The notes under the pieces were generated by a model. That model saw only the letters and a list, made by a program, of their open reading frames with translations, searched no databases and was not told where the DNA came from. Position numbers and translations under genes: made by a program. Source: Phycomyces blakesleeanus NRRL 1555(-) (Eukaryota; Mucoromycota; Mucoromycetes; Mucorales; Phycomycetaceae). From it: 64,000 nucleotides of DNA. Positions 37,499 to 50,900 of this stretch are shown here, piece by piece. Location: contig NW_017265141.1 of the NCBI RefSeq assembly GCF_001638985.1, positions 1,481,001 through 1,545,000 on the forward strand, written 5' to 3'. How positions within the stretch are numbered: the first letter of the stretch is position 1; the number at the start of each line of letters is the position of its first letter.

Positions 37499-37828
37499 AG
37501 CATCTCCAGCAACTCCTACACACAAGCTCTATAGAGCTAGTGTTTTTGATGGGCATCTTTTTCTTCTTCTTCTAAAATCTGAGATTAAAAATTCAAATTC
37601 AAAGTCACAATATAAAAAAGGAGATTTTGTAAATGATAGAATCCAAAAAACCCGAGAAATTCTACAGATGTGTAAAGTTTGATCCAAAGAATTAAGACAT
37701 CAAGTCCCTTTTTGGTTAAGTAGAGCCTTGTGCAAAAGCTTCTGAATGTGATTTTTTTTTGAGAATTCATACATTTACTTCCTAATTTGGATATATAGAA
37801 TTCGCGTGTAGAAACTGTTGGAGATGCT
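37499..37828. mobile_element. 330-bp MITE with AGCATCTCCA terminal inverted repeats
   Basis: Left end 37499-37533 and right end 37794-37828 are inverted copies over 35 bp, identical at 27 positions. All eight differences are transitions. Both termini begin AGCATCTCCA. No coding content and no clear target duplication. It ends only 4 bp before the left arm of the next element. Confidence 0.6.
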
Positions 37829-37832
37829 CTAG

Positions 37833-39404
37833 TATAGCATTTTTAAAAGTCGGTATCTAAATAGTGAGATTCGGGAAATACATTATTCAATCTACGAATA
37901 TATTTTACATTGACCGAGTTCCGGGTTTCTCAAAATAAAAATATTCGTTTTTTTATGCAAAATCAGTTAACATATACAAGATATTGTATATGTTAATGCA
38001 CTGTCCAATAATACAATACACAGTAGAAATGAGACACATTTTTTTTAAAAGAAAAGTTCATGTATTGGTCTATTCGATACAAACAATGCCTTGAGTAAAG
38101 GAGGATACTTGTGGTGGTATAAATGTCATTAAGAAGAAAATATATAAGAGTATATACACGTATCCATAGCTCCAGTGGCACAAAAAGATGTAATTTACCT
38201 TTCAAAAGAAATTATTTATGTTCGAAAGACATTGATAAATTGGCCACTTTTAGAATCTACAAAAGAGAAAGAAGGTACTGCGCTCTTTATCTATCATATC
38301 CAAAGAAAGGATTTATCGTAGTACATAAAAGATACAGCAGAATAAAGAAGAAGAAATCAAGAGTATGTATTGCACTGTTATGTACTGAAAATACATGTCA
38401 TTTTATTTACGTATCTATTCTATCAGTCGTATGTATTGCTACAGCCTAAATAAAAAAAATTAAATAAACGAAATGTGATTCTTCCTATGAAAACAGCTGA
38501 CAGGCCCTGCGGATATTTGGTGTGCTTAAAAGCCCTGATTAAATTTGATGCAGTAGTAAAGTTTAACTAGAAAATTAAGAAATCAATGCAGGGAAGAAGA
38601 AGGGTAAAATAAATCTAATAGACTTGATTACCTGATTACCTGATTACTTGTATAAGTTGTATATATACATTTCTTCTTGTTCTATATTTACTCTATCGAT
38701 TATTGTTTTAAAGGGAAACTAGCTTAGCCCTTTACCAGAAATACTTTGTTCGTGCATCAGGGACAAATTACCTTTTAATAAATGTATTTTGAGATCAATT
38801 TATTTTTCAGCTCTATAATTTATGCTTCACTTACTGCCAATTATATATATACATAATGCATATTGAATGTAAAAAGGGGTTTGTCTTTCTGCTTTGAAGG
38901 ATCATAAAAAATAAAACTTTCTTCTATGCCAAGACTTTAGAAAGATTGTCTCTTCTTGAGAATGTAACTATAAAAGTGCCTTTTCTTTTTTTTTTAAAAA
39001 AAAAAGGGAGATCATTAGTGTTCATTATAATTTAATCCTTTTTCAAAAGGCTGTTGAATCACTTGTTGTCTCGACCAACTAAATTGCTAGCTGTTAAAAC
39101 ACCTGTACCAACATTTATACCACCACAAGTATCCTCCTTTACTCAAGGCATTGTTTGTATCGAATAGACCAATACATGAACTTTTCTTTTAAAAAAAATG
39201 TGTCTCATTTCTACTGTGTATTGTATTATTGGACAGTGCATTAACATATACAATATCTTGTATATGTTAACTGATTTTGCATAAAAAAACGAATATTTTT
39301 ATTTTGAGAAACCCGGAACTCGGTCAATGTAAAATATATTCGTAGATTGAATAATGTATTTCCCGAATCTCACTATTTAGATACCGACTTTTAAAAATGC
39401 TATA
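37833..39404. mobile_element. 1.57-kb palindromic (foldback-like) element with 294-bp arms
   Basis: Positions 37833-38126 recur as a near-identical reverse complement at 39111-39404, each 294 bp, around a 984-bp centre. Arm landmarks are TATAGCATTTTTAAAAGTCGG at the outer end, CGAGTTCCGGGTTTCTC in the middle and GTATAAATGT at the inner end. The arms are almost unmutated while the centre shows no transposase, so this is a recent long-TIR element or an inverted duplication. Target duplication is ambiguous (TA at both ends). Confidence 0.85.
38123..38449 (+). CDS. Hypothetical Lys/Arg-rich 108-residue frame inside the palindromic element
   Basis: The ATG overlaps the inner edge of the left arm. 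The product has many Lys, Arg, Tyr and Cys residues and a hydrophobic C-terminus (IYVSILSVVCIATA). No family is recognised. It is the longest frame in the element's centre and may be chance. Confidence 0.2.
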   Translation: MSLRRKYIRVYTRIHSSSGTKRCNLPFKRNYLCSKDIDKLATFRIYKRERRYCALYLSYPKKGFIVVHKRYSRIKKKKSRVCIALLCTENTCHFIYVSILSVVCIATA

Positions 39405-40497
39405 TATTTATATATAAAACATGTTTTTATTTATTTGAATGATGTATATACTTTCTAATTTTAGCTTTTGTACACATCACCTGTAGATAATAAATATTAC
39501 TTGTTGTGGTAATTGTATATACAAAACATATGCTTTCAAATCTGATTGGTTCTAAAGGGGATATTTTATCTATTTATTATTTTCAAAGGAAAAAAAAAAA
39601 AAGACTGAATTGTCATGACGCATGACTCACTTGATAGACTCTATAGTATTGGACCTTTTTCTTTTTTTCATTTGGACAGTCTATATATCATTTGTCTGTC
39701 TTTTCAGTTGCCTGTAACAAATGTTTTCTTCATTTTGTGTGATTTAATTACTATATATGTATATGTAATTTAGTGTTTTACAAGATCATGCTTCTATCAA
39801 TTTACCCCGAACCATCCCGAACATTTATATATACTCTTTTCTTTTCTTTTTTGTCTTTAGAAGAAATAAAAGTAAAACAGCCTTGTAAAATAGTGGTAAT
39901 TGCATTTTTGAAATAAAATTCAATATGAAAATTCTGCTAGTATTCTTAAAGAAAAGAAAGAAAAAAGCTTATGAAAGACGTGTATTATATATACATATTC
40001 CCACACAATTAATAAATAACAACAACAAGAAAAGAAAAGTCAGAATGAGAGTGAATTATTTATTTCTTTAAAAATATTATATACTATATATGTTTAGAAA
40101 CCCACACACAACATATACACATAAATGTATAAAGCATGGAATAATTTTTGTATTTTTTTTTTCTTTCTTTTACTTATATATATATAGCATTGTTTGAGGT
40201 AGGGATAAAAAAAAGGGGGAAAGGGCCTTTTTTGTTTGTTTGTTTGAATGTACAAGATGATGAATTGATATTTTGTGTGCGTTAATATGTATGTAGATTT
40301 ATACTAAAGATGAAGAAGAAGAAGAAGAAGTGTAGGAGGAGGAGGGGTAAGAGAGAAAAAAAATAGATAATAAAAGAAAAATGATATATAAAAATTAATA
40401 TTAATATTATAAGATAACAAATAAAAATAAAAATAAAAATAGAGAAAAGAAGTACAAGAAAGGAATAAAAAGGGCAAAAAATTTGAAAGGCACGTCA
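39405..40497. other. Spacer, no recognised gene
   Basis: AT-rich sequence downstream of the zinc-finger gene, with GAA and AAATAAA runs near 40313-40440. No gene is seen. Confidence 0.6.
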
Positions 40498-41616
40498 TTA
40501 TTTCTTTCGTGCGGGAGTTGGTTCGATCATAGCCATTGAGGCCAGATCGCGAAGGGAATCGTAGTATACGGGGGTGTAACGGAAGCGGCCAAAACCCTGA
40601 AGAGCCTCGAACTCATCCATAGTCAGATGAATGGTCTTGAACTCGGAGACAGGAGTTGCGCCGGGGTTGCACAGATCTGCTACAGACATTCTTCGCTGAA
40701 TATTATTATTATTGTCCTTTTTGTTGTTGTTGTTATTGGTTTGAGGGCTCGTGGTTTCATCATCTTCATCAGACGAAGAAGATGTAGAAGAGGCGGAGGA
40801 GAATGCAGAGTTGGAGGTAGAGTATGAATATGAATATGAATATGATGAGGGTGACGATGATGGCGGTGACGATACTAGTAATAATGATGACGATGATAAT
40901 TGTTGTTGTTGTTGTTGTTGAGGTTGAGGTTGTGATAAAGGCGGCATTGATGTAGATATGGTAGAGTCGATTGAACAGAATGGTCTTTCTCTTTCAGAGT
41001 ATGGCGACCCCAGAGAGACGGGCGACACGAGCCCGTTATTGCCGCCACCGGGAGATTGATCATACGATATTGGGTCCACACACAGGTCTGGGTGGCGCTT
41101 GTTTGTGCTGGACCCGCGTGTGCCTGACTCTGTGCCTGAAAAAGGTTTCCCATCTTCTGAAAATGTCTGGGTGCGGTAGACACCGTGTGTTTGTGTGTGC
41201 TGCATCATATTATCGAAGCGACTGAACTTGCGAGTACATTCCGGCACGACGCATTTGAAAGGTTTCTATTTAATTCAAATAATGCATTCATTCATTCATT
41301 CATTCATTAGTTAGTTAGTTATTTAGCTAATTAATCAATGAATCATTTGATTTGATTTGATTTGATAATAATTTCTTTTAAAATAAATCTAGATTCTACA
41401 TCAATTTTAATAAAGAAACTATCAAATGATTGATTGGTATATTCTATAGTATCTCTCTCTCTCTATCTCTTTTTTTTTACTTACTTCTCCAGTGTGCTTT
41501 CTGGTGTGCCTGGCCAAATGTTCGGATCGAGAAAAGGTCATGCTGCAGCTGCCATATCCTGAGCATTGGAACAGCTTTGGACCAGCAGAACGCGGCTTTC
41601 TTGGCTGAGGTGTCAT
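40498..41616 (-). CDS. C2H2 zinc-finger transcription factor with two tandem fingers
   Basis: Two exons (41616-41485 and 41265-40498) give 299 residues. Fingers occupy about residues 17-70: [20 protein letters not shown] followed by the linker THTGEKPF-like TGEKPFKC, then [18 protein letters not shown]; the intron splits the linker exactly. RSEHLARH and FSR.DN resemble Msn2/Usv1-type fungal fingers that bind GGGG-like elements. The rest is disordered with Gln, Ser, Tyr-Ser and Asn runs. The conserved-looking C-terminal motifs [12 protein letters not shown] and [17 protein letters not shown] are known to me from fungal factors of this group. A nuclear regulator; targets unknown. Confidence 0.88.
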
Positions 41617-42139
41617 ATTTATGATTTTTTATATTTTATATTATTTTATTGATGTTGAGTGAAAGCAAAAGAGATCCAAAAAGATAAAAGGAAAAAAAAA
41701 TTAAACAAGACTGGTTTTTTTTTTTATTATTATTATTATTTTATTATTTTAAATAGAGAAAAGCGGGAAACAATTTTTTTTTCAGGCACCAATTTTTTTT
41801 TCTTTTCTTTTCTTTTTTTTTTGCTTTCGTCATGATGGCGTTGAAAAATAATTAGGATGTTTAGTGCACGGCCGTTGTTTCTTTTTTTTTTTTTTTTTTT
41901 TTTTAGTTCTTCCATATTCACACCAAAATCATTCTGTCATTTTTTTTTCTTTTACCCTTTTGCTGAGGTCATCACTTCTACTTCTTTATTTATATTTATA
42001 TAAAGATAGTTCAATCGTCAGGATAAATATTTCTTTTTTGAAAAGAAGTGAGATAAAGAGATTGCCATACACCTCTATTATCAGTATTTCTTTTATTTTC
42101 TTTGAAAAGAGGAAAGGGCGGTGTTTGGATTTAAGGCGG
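41617..42139. other. Spacer with long poly-T tract
   Basis: Contains a run of about 23 T at 41882-41904 and several shorter T tracts. No gene is seen. Confidence 0.6.
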
Positions 42140-43183
42140 CTATAGCATCATGTTATCGTTACGATTTGAAATGAAAACACCATATTCTTGTCCATCATCA
42201 TCATTATTACTATCATCATCTTCAGGCGGTGAATTCATGCTATAGGTGCATATAAATATGTATAGTAATCAGTATCCTACATCTTCTAATAAACCTCATC
42301 ATATTCCTAGACTTTTTTTTTTTTTACCTTTCACTCTTGATTGAAAAGAACACCATTCGTTTCAATTTACGATTGAAAAAGAAGTAATTGATAGACCATC
42401 TTACATTATACATATATATATATTAACAGATTAATCAATCAAACCAATCATTTTTCTTTAAAGAAAAATAAAGCTGACATCAACTTACAAGTAGCCTTCT
42501 TCATCATTCATCGGATCGTCTTCAATGTCTGGATTGTAGCTGTACACATCGCACTCACTCAGGTCCACAATCTCATCCAGAGTATCCCACATCCTTTGTT
42601 CATCATATTTAGATACCATCCGTCAGACCTCATAAGAAACTTACCTGTATTTGTTCACAATCTCATCGTTCCCAAGGTTGAACAGGGTTGTGTTGACAGA
42701 GTTGATGACCATCTCTGGTGATGGCTGCTTACTGAACTGATCCGGCCGAACGTCTCCAAAATCATGCTCAGGAAACGCCGCATTGAGGGTGGCCAGCAGA
42801 TAGAAAAACGTCTTGCGTGGTGTAGACTCATCTAATCTTCCAAACGGAGACACAATCGTATGCAGATAATCATCTGGGGATATTGACCCTCCAGACAGGT
42901 CAACACTGTACTTGTTCTCAATCTGCTTGAACAATTTTTTGTCTGAACCAGCAGATTTACCTACGGCAGATATTAAAAGGATGAGAACAAGGATGATGAC
43001 AAACGGCAATTGATGCTCTAATTACTACTACCATAACTAGCATCTCACTCATCAACATCCTTATTTTCTTTTTATTAACTTACATGAGTATGCTTCAATT
43101 CGTCCAGTCAAAATGGCCTCTACGGTTTCCCATCGGAACACTGTATTGAGAACATCAAGGGAATCAACTTCGAGAAATTTCAT
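42140..43183 (-). CDS. MAF1: MAF1, repressor of RNA polymerase III
   Basis: Maf1 binds Pol III and shuts down tRNA and 5S synthesis under stress or low TOR/PKA signalling. Four exons (43183-43084, 42960-42645, 42593-42489, 42239-42140) give 206 residues. The N-terminus MKFLEVDSLDVLNTVFRWET and LTGRIEAYSCKSAGSDKKLF are typical box A. The later boxes SPFGRLDESTPRKTFFYL and LIATLNAAFP-like LATLNAAFPEHDF, followed by EIVDLSECDVYSYNPDIEDD, are also typical. The acidic Asp/Asn-rich tail is in a short last exon. It is shorter than the yeast protein because the linker between box A and the rest is very short, as in many non-yeast homologues. Confidence 0.95.
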
Positions 43184-43250
43184 TATTTCTTATTTTGGTT
43201 TTGGTCTTCTTTGATAATAAGGATAGTAATGGTAATTATAGAACAGACCA

Positions 43251-43282
<32 letters not shown>

Positions 43283-46200
43283 TCTTATTAAACTGTTCAT
43301 AGAGAACTGGGTCACCTGATTGGTGTCCTAATTCCCTTTTATAGCCAAGGTTTCATGCCAAATGATTTTTATATATATAATACAATATTATATATATATA
43401 TGTGTGTGTGTGTGTGATTTGACATCAATTACCAATCTCAAGCCAGTCTATTGAAATACAAAGAAGACCGAGAACAAGTTCCATATTCACCGCCTTGTTT
43501 TTATACACCTCTTTACTTTCTTTCTTTTTATTATTTTACTTTATTGGCAGGAGCTGATTAACATTCTGTAATAGCCTATAAATCTCCGCTTCAAGACACA
43601 GGAAACAAGCGCTACCCCTCTTTCTGTCTACAGATCCTACTCTCTTTTATTCATTTAGTCATTCATTCTTTGGGTCAGTGCAAATAACAAGAGTAGCAAT
43701 ACATACATATGCATATATAAAAGAAGGTGGTGGGAAAATATTAGATAATTTAAAGTACTCGAGGACAATAAAAATATCCCTTACCAGTAAAATCTGTCTA
43801 AAGGCTCCTTCTCTGTCTGTCTGTCTGTTTGACTGTCTGTCTGCCTATTTTGATAGGTGGCAATGGTAAAACTACTGGCTCTATTCTTATAAAAGAAAGA
43901 AATTCAAGGCTTAACATTTACCAATGTACAGTGTGGTTCTCAAGTCAGCCAAAGATTCTAATGCAAGGCAAAAGGCAGTAGAGCATCCAATTGCAAGAAA
44001 TATATATTATTTTATCCAGGCACTTACTTTTTACTTGCTTACTTACTAGTCATTTATTCCGCGCGCCCACCATTTATCCATAATCCTGACTTTCAATCAA
44101 CCAATAAATTATGATGAAATTATATAAATCTATGTACTGAAAAAGAACAAAGATGGAAGGAACTCTGACTGACATTGAATCATTCATAATGCGCGCACCA
44201 GTCAAAGAGACAAAAGAAAAGTAAAGTTTATTACTGATATTTTTATACAGATTAACTGCATGGTGTCATTTTTATATACAGTTAGGCTGGTGGATATTGG
44301 TCGTTACAAAAAAAAACAGGGTAATTGTTGGTTAGTAAATACGAATATGAAAAATAAAAGAAAATAAAGATGTTTAATCGATTGCACTTCGTAATACAGT
44401 GCTTAACCGAATTACATACTACCTTTACAAATTTCATTCAATCGAGCCTTCTTTGTTACGTATTCATCTTCAAGGACCTTTGTGCTTTGCGTGCCTTTTC
44501 CATCTTGGTGTGATTGTTGGTCGCGGGCTTCTTGGTTCTGGAGATTGGACGACTGCTAGTACCCAAGACGCAGACAAGAAACACGCCATATCAACTTGGA
44601 GGTACGTTATGGCAATGTCATTTTTGTTTGTTGCCTTCACCGTGCAAACCAATAAATTAATATTTATGTCTGTAGCCTCATGGGTGCTGTAGAAAACAAA
44701 ACCCATAACATGATTTTTAAAAAAAAAAGTTTAGGAAGGCAGGACTACAGCAAAGGTGATAGAGCACTCTGTTTATTTATTTTTTTAATCGTTACCTACC
44801 TCGACATGTAAGGTTTTGCAACAAGAAGTAGGTTAATTGGTTTTTTTCCTTCTTTTAGAATGTTGTATACTTGGAATGCATTTTTTCATCTTTCAACCAT
44901 TCCCCTGAAGTTTGGCTTGATTTTGTACTCTAAAATAGCTTTTACATGAGGTTGGGTTCATTTTGACAGAAAAATAAAATAAAGAAATCGAAACACTAAT
45001 TTTAGGGACACGACATTTTCTGGTAGCAGACGGTATTTTGATTCTTCCTGCACCACACTTTTTTTTTGCCGGAATGGAATAATCTTCTGTATTACTGACT
45101 ATTCATAGAGTGTACTTTTTTTCAGGACACGATATTTTGCCCTGAAGGATTAGAGAAAGACAATGGGCCACGAACAGGTAAGTCATAATTAATTGGTCCG
45201 GTTAGATAGAAACGTTGTACCTTGCCAGAAAGTCGTCCCCGTAAGTTTCTTGGCTTTTTATTTGCTTATTTATTGTAAGGACTGTGAGGGTATTTCGTAT
45301 AAAATAATATCAGTCCTAGACATTGGACTTGTCAAGTTATAGTCATTATTGGTCCCGTGGGAAAACGTGAGGTTTGAAAAAGAAGGAATTGAGAATTGCC
45401 CTTTGATTATATTGGGGGGGTTTCATCAGTTCTGGATACTTGACTGTTGGATATAGCTGTAGTTTAATTCGCAAAAATTATTGGCCGTGATGAATCTACA
45501 AAAAAAATTAAAACTGGAGCATTCAAGTATCCAAGTATCCAAAAAAGAAATGTTAGATATTGAAATGAGACTTTGCCAAAATCTACAAACTGTTGTACTT
45601 TATGTACAAGTACTCGATAGTTTATATATATATATATTGATTATTATTGGCTGGTGCTTAAAGTACGGCTACATCCAACAGTCAAGCCATCCAGAACTGG
45701 TGAAATCCTCTATTATACACCATCCACACAGAAGCTAATACACTAATAAGAGATGAGTTTCAATAAATAAATAAATATATATATACTCTATGATCTAACG
45801 CACACACTACAATTGTATTTATAATATAGTGTAATGCAGTATAGTGTAGCTTAGTGTATAAGCTGTGTAAGCTAAATTCCCCACTACAAATAGATTATAT
45901 ACAGTGTGTAATACAAACAAGTAAAAGGAAAGCAAAGGTAAGGTAAGGTAAGGTAAGGTAAGGTAAGGTAATAAAAGATAACAGCATCTGTTTTAAACAA
46001 AGTAACAAAAGAAAGATTCAATGGGGGAAAAAGAAAGTACCGATGATTGTCGTTAGTTATTTGGCTGTATCCTTCCTATTGTAACCATAGCTACCCACGA
46101 CCATGAACACATTTTTATGACTGATCTTACTTTAAACAGTAAAAATACGTAAAAATGAATATCATTGACAGTAGGAGAAAGATAAGAATTCAGAAGAGCG

Positions 46201-46769
46201 ACTATTGTCACTATCACTATTGTCATTGCTATTGATATTGATATTGCTATTATTGTTATTAATATTATAATAGTTCAAAGCTAGTCTTGTTCCCCGATAC
46301 CTATAATTCTATTTTTTGTGCTTATATATTTATTGGATGTACAAAACAGGAAGAAAAAATAGCAGGTATTTTTTCAGGAACCCAGAAACACAAACACAAA
46401 TACAAAAAATACACAAGATAAAATAAATCAATATATATATATATTGATAATATACCAATTTAAATGATAATGATAATGAAAATAAGGTAGAATAAAGTAA
46501 GAGAGAGAGAGTGGGGGGTGGGAAAAAGTTTGGCAAGGGAATAAACTCGAGATAGAATACAGAAATGATAAAATAAAATATAAAAAAATAGTACTATGTA
46601 GATATCATGTCTATATCAGACATGTGAATTAAGAAACAATCAAAGAAGAATAAAGAATTAAATAAATAGGTAAATAAATGATGATAATGAAATATACAAT
46701 AGTGCAAGCATATTTTTGTTGTTGTTGTTGTTGTTGTTTTTCTGTGTGTGTGGTGAAATAAGGTATTAA
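43184..46769. other. Long spacer, no well-supported gene
   Basis: About 3.6 kb. It holds a TAA run (about 43252-43282), GT runs, and overlapping frames on both strands at 44399-44706. A possible 3' exon on the minus strand (44555-44412) reads openly but has no partner. A plus frame at 45481-45738 is unassigned. Confidence 0.45.
45936..45970. repeat. AGGTA pentanucleotide microsatellite, 7 copies
   Basis: Seven perfect units in the spacer between CCC1 and MAF1. Confidence 0.9.
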
Positions 46770-47933
46770 TTATGTAGATGGAGAGGCAGTATTGACCATG
46801 GCAACAAGAGCGTAACTACTGGCAGCTGCAACAGCGCCGATAGCAAAGGTTTGGAGGGCGCCGATAACAGCCTGGGCTGGACGAAGATAGATACTCTTGA
46901 CATAGCCAAATGTCAGCAGTGTCAATGAAGTAAAAAAGATCGAGTAGAACAGAGCGCGGGTTGTATTGACCACAAAGAAGTATGGCAAGAGAGGGATAAA
47001 TCCTCCAAACAGATATGAGGTGCCAATTGTTAATGCAGAGATCTATAAAATTCAATTTTTTTTAAAAAAAATTAATCTTTCAAAAACAAAACAAGAAATC
47101 GATTCTTACCCAGCTTCGATTAGGGTCAGGCATCTCAAGGTTCAATTCAAACTTCATCATGAAATCAACAAACTTTTCTGTATTTTCTCTAAACTTGACC
47201 ATCATTGGCTCCATAGACTCTCGATCTAGTCCGTAAGGCTCAAAGAGCTCAATTATTTCTTCCTCTTCTTCCTTTGGGTAAAGTTCGACCTCTTCCTCTA
47301 TACAAGACCAAGAGAAAAAAAAGCAAGTCAGAAAGAAAAGAAAAAAGAATGTAAAATACAAATTATTATTTACCTTCTCGGAGACGTTCTGTCTTGTAGT
47401 GGTCAGCTTCAGATCTTGCTGCAAGGTAACCACCTAAGCCCATAGAAATGGCTCCAGAAACAAGCTCTATTATTCACATTAATTACAAGTTTGTCGGTTA
47501 ATGAATCAATCAGATGTTTTGTTTTCTTTAAAGCATTCACAACATATGCATTTATTCAAAGAAAAAAAAAGTTACCTGCTAATCCTCCATAAATCACAAT
47601 CTTATGATCTCCTAGGCTAGAAAGCCCGGCTGCCAAGGCGAATGGTACGGTCAGACCGTCTGACAGACCCATAATACAGTCGCGAACCAATTCAGGACGA
47701 GAGAAATGCTCTTCGACGTGTCGCTTCAGATCATGGTTGTGGCTGTGGTCGTGGTGGTGGCGGTGGGGAATACGGAACTCTTCTGAAGATCCACTCGAAG
47801 AGTTCAGGCTGGACTCTTCGTCATACTCTCCAACAGATAGCCGAGCAACATTGCCCTTCTTTTCCATCATCTCCAACGGAACATGTTCGAGAGATTCTTT
47901 GGGTAAAAGACTGTATTCTTCAGGAGAAGGCAT
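46770..47933 (-). CDS. CCC1: CCC1/VIT1 family vacuolar iron (Fe/Mn) transporter
   Basis: Moves cytosolic Fe2+ (and Mn2+) into the vacuole for storage and detoxification. Four exons (47933-47576, 47466-47374, 47297-47110, 47042-46770) give 303 residues. The His-rich stretch HRHHHDHSHNHDLKRHVEEH precedes TM1 (DCIMGLSDGLTVPFALAAGL), which carries the family's transport Asp and Met. TM2 has LVSGAISMGLGGYLAARSE. A Glu-rich cytosolic metal-binding helix domain (EEEEIIELF...FMMKFELNLE) follows, then three more TM segments (LTIGTSYLFGGFIPLLPYFF onward). Splice joins are all in frame. Confidence 0.94.
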
Positions 47934-50900
47934 TTTTATCTTTTTATTTTTCTTTTAATTGTAAAGAGAGACGAGTCCAAGTAAAAGAGATGAAAATGAA
48001 AATGAGGTCCAATACTTGTATACTTATATATACTATTATCATTGGTAGTAACAGCTACAAAAAAAAAGCTAGAGGTGTAGACTCGTACTCTTGTAAAAAC
48101 CCAAATTTGGCTACAAATTATGGTATAAAATCTTCCGTCTCTCTTTGAATAAGTTAAAAAAGTAAAATTGATGCTATATAGGTAATCACAAATGTCTATA
48201 GTATGGTAACCCAAAGAGTTAAATTTCCCTCTTTTAGCACATGAGCGTTATCTCCATTTATTTCAATGTGCTTTATAACTTGGCTTACCATCTATAACCA
48301 TTGTACTTATTTACTAGAATATTTTGCTTCTTTAGGTTGCCTTTATGAAGATATGCAATTATATTACATTAGAAGACCAATGCAAGGTCCCTAATAAAAT
48401 AGAGAGCCAAATGAATACATGAAAAAAAAATATCAGACTCTTTTACTTTTGCATTATTATTCAGGCTACTCAATTATACATGTGAATTATTACAGCTTGA
48501 GATAGTTACACGACGCAGGCTCTTCCTTGGGTTAAATCTTATTATTTGCCCTTTAATACAAATCACCAAGAGCACAGCTCACACGTGTGTTACAATCATT
48601 GTACCTCAATGTGCTCAGAAAGGTCGTACCTTTGACAGTGATATTACAAGTAACACACACAGAGAGAAATAAATAGACAGAAAGACAGAGAGAAGGAGAT
48701 AGATTATTAAATATATATATTATTACACACAAAACCCTTTATATATCAAGAAACACCTTTTGAATTGTATACTAGGCAGATAATACTAATTAATAAACCT
48801 TTAAACACACATACACAAAGATGACTTTTTTTTAAAGAAATAAAGATAGGGAATAAAGAGCATTAGATAAGATAATAGAAATATAAAAAAAAAGTAGACA
48901 AAATACATAGGGTATATTCTAGAGATCTCCCTCTCTTTTTCTTCCATTCATTCATTAAATAACTATGGACATACATAAATGCATACATACTGTAGGTTCA
49001 ATTCGTTCAAGCGAAATAAATGGAGTAATAAGCAAGCTCGTTAAAAGGAGTACTCATACACACACGCACACAAAATTCTATATCTTAATATTTAGTTTTC
49101 CTTTTCATTTTGTATTTGTACTTGCATTTGTCCTTGTTTCCTTTATTTTCATTTTCATTTTCTTCTTTGGTTGTCTTGGGCGTGCGTCTAAAAAAGGAAC
49201 CTCACGCAGTATCTTTGAAGAAAGAGAGCGAATCAGAATCTGTATCGTCTACTGAGAAGAATTTGTTTTTAGTATGTGTGATACACAGATTGGCGTTGTA
49301 CTATCTTTTTCTTTTTCTTTTCTTTTGTAAACTTTATTTTTCACTAATTTACCCTTCAACCTTGAGTTCAATATCTGTGTAAAGATTGTTTTTAATGTGG
49401 GAATGATAATAGTGAAATACAAGCTGGCGGATATATTTTGATCTATTAAATATACATATATACATATATACACATATACACACGCTTTTAATTAGATATA
49501 TCTATTGAATGGAAAGGCTTATGTTTTTACTGTCAAATCTACCAGCCAACCAACCAGAAAAGCTTACAGTGAGTAGAATTAAAGAATCTTTTTATTATTA
49601 TTAAAAAGTCCTAATGTTTATTGGCTGTACCTTTGGAGAGCATAATACTTTTCTTTTATATATAGTATAAAGCCTAGTGTTTCAATATGTGGAATAATAA
49701 TAAAATAATAAAATAAAGAAATACAATCTAGAAAATATATAGATGTATATGTGTATAAGGGAGCCATATGACTGAATTAGACAGTGGGAATAAACAGATC
49801 GAATAAAATGTTCCCCCCGCTCCTTCTTGACAAACAATGTGTTTCTTGACCAGTTCAAGGTCTCACACAGATTGGTTTAAAAAGATACGCTAGCTCGATC
49901 TAATAGGGTGTGGTTTCTTTAAAGGATTTTACTATGTTAACACTAAAAGTGAGACTTATTATTATGATAGTAAAATATCAAGAACTCTAGACAAGTATTT
50001 ATCAGCCCAATATTTTCTCAATTACAATAGTATACATTATATTGTATTGAATTGAATTGTAAATTAGGCGCAAATAGGTTATCCGAGAGATTCTTATTAG
50101 CCTACAAATGTTAATTGCTTCTTGCTTACTCATTTACTCTTTCTAAATCACACTCGCATACGTCCTTTTATATCTAGAAAGAAAAACAGAAACTTAAAAA
50201 AAAAAAGAATAGATAATGAAATGGTATACTTGTTTGGTTCAATATTATTGAATATTTAATAACAGTACATACAAATCAAGTACACATATTCTGGCTATAG
50301 TAGCATTTTATCCCAGTCCATTTTGTGCTAATAAGAATATATAAAACATCTTTCTTCCTTTTTTTTGGCACTCGTCTGTGTCACAAGCTGTGTTTAACAG
50401 GAATAAACCCCTGTGGTTCTCAACTATTGCTTTTGCTTCTTCTTTTTTTGCTACAGACTACAATTGCTGGTTTCTATTGGTTTAAAACTCAAAAACAATA
50501 TAAGCCGATATGAACACATTAGTACACTCGAAACCCAACATACTTCAAATGTCTTTAACATATATATATATATCTGCACTATCTATAATTAAATATATGC
50601 TTATATTGGCATTAATACTACTACTACTACTATCATCATTATTTATAGATAAAAATTTACTCAGGCTGCTTTTCTTCTTCTTTGCTTCTAAAGATAACAT
50701 AAAAGACTACAATATAATTGAGCCAAAATAGAATTTAGTATTTGTCAAGGGTGCCTTGGTAGATAGACAAACTAATCGATAAACCCATGAGCTTATGTAT
50801 ATATATCGACATTAATATATGACTATGCATATGTATATATGCATATGTAGTTTATTTGGTCCTACACTCTTGAGATCAATTCAAATTAGTTTCAAATTTA

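Noticed and set aside
45168..45200. ATGGGCCACGAACAG/GTAAGT looks like a short first exon
   Set aside because: The start resembles the small ribosomal protein uS14, but no following exon with its Zn-binding cysteines exists downstream.
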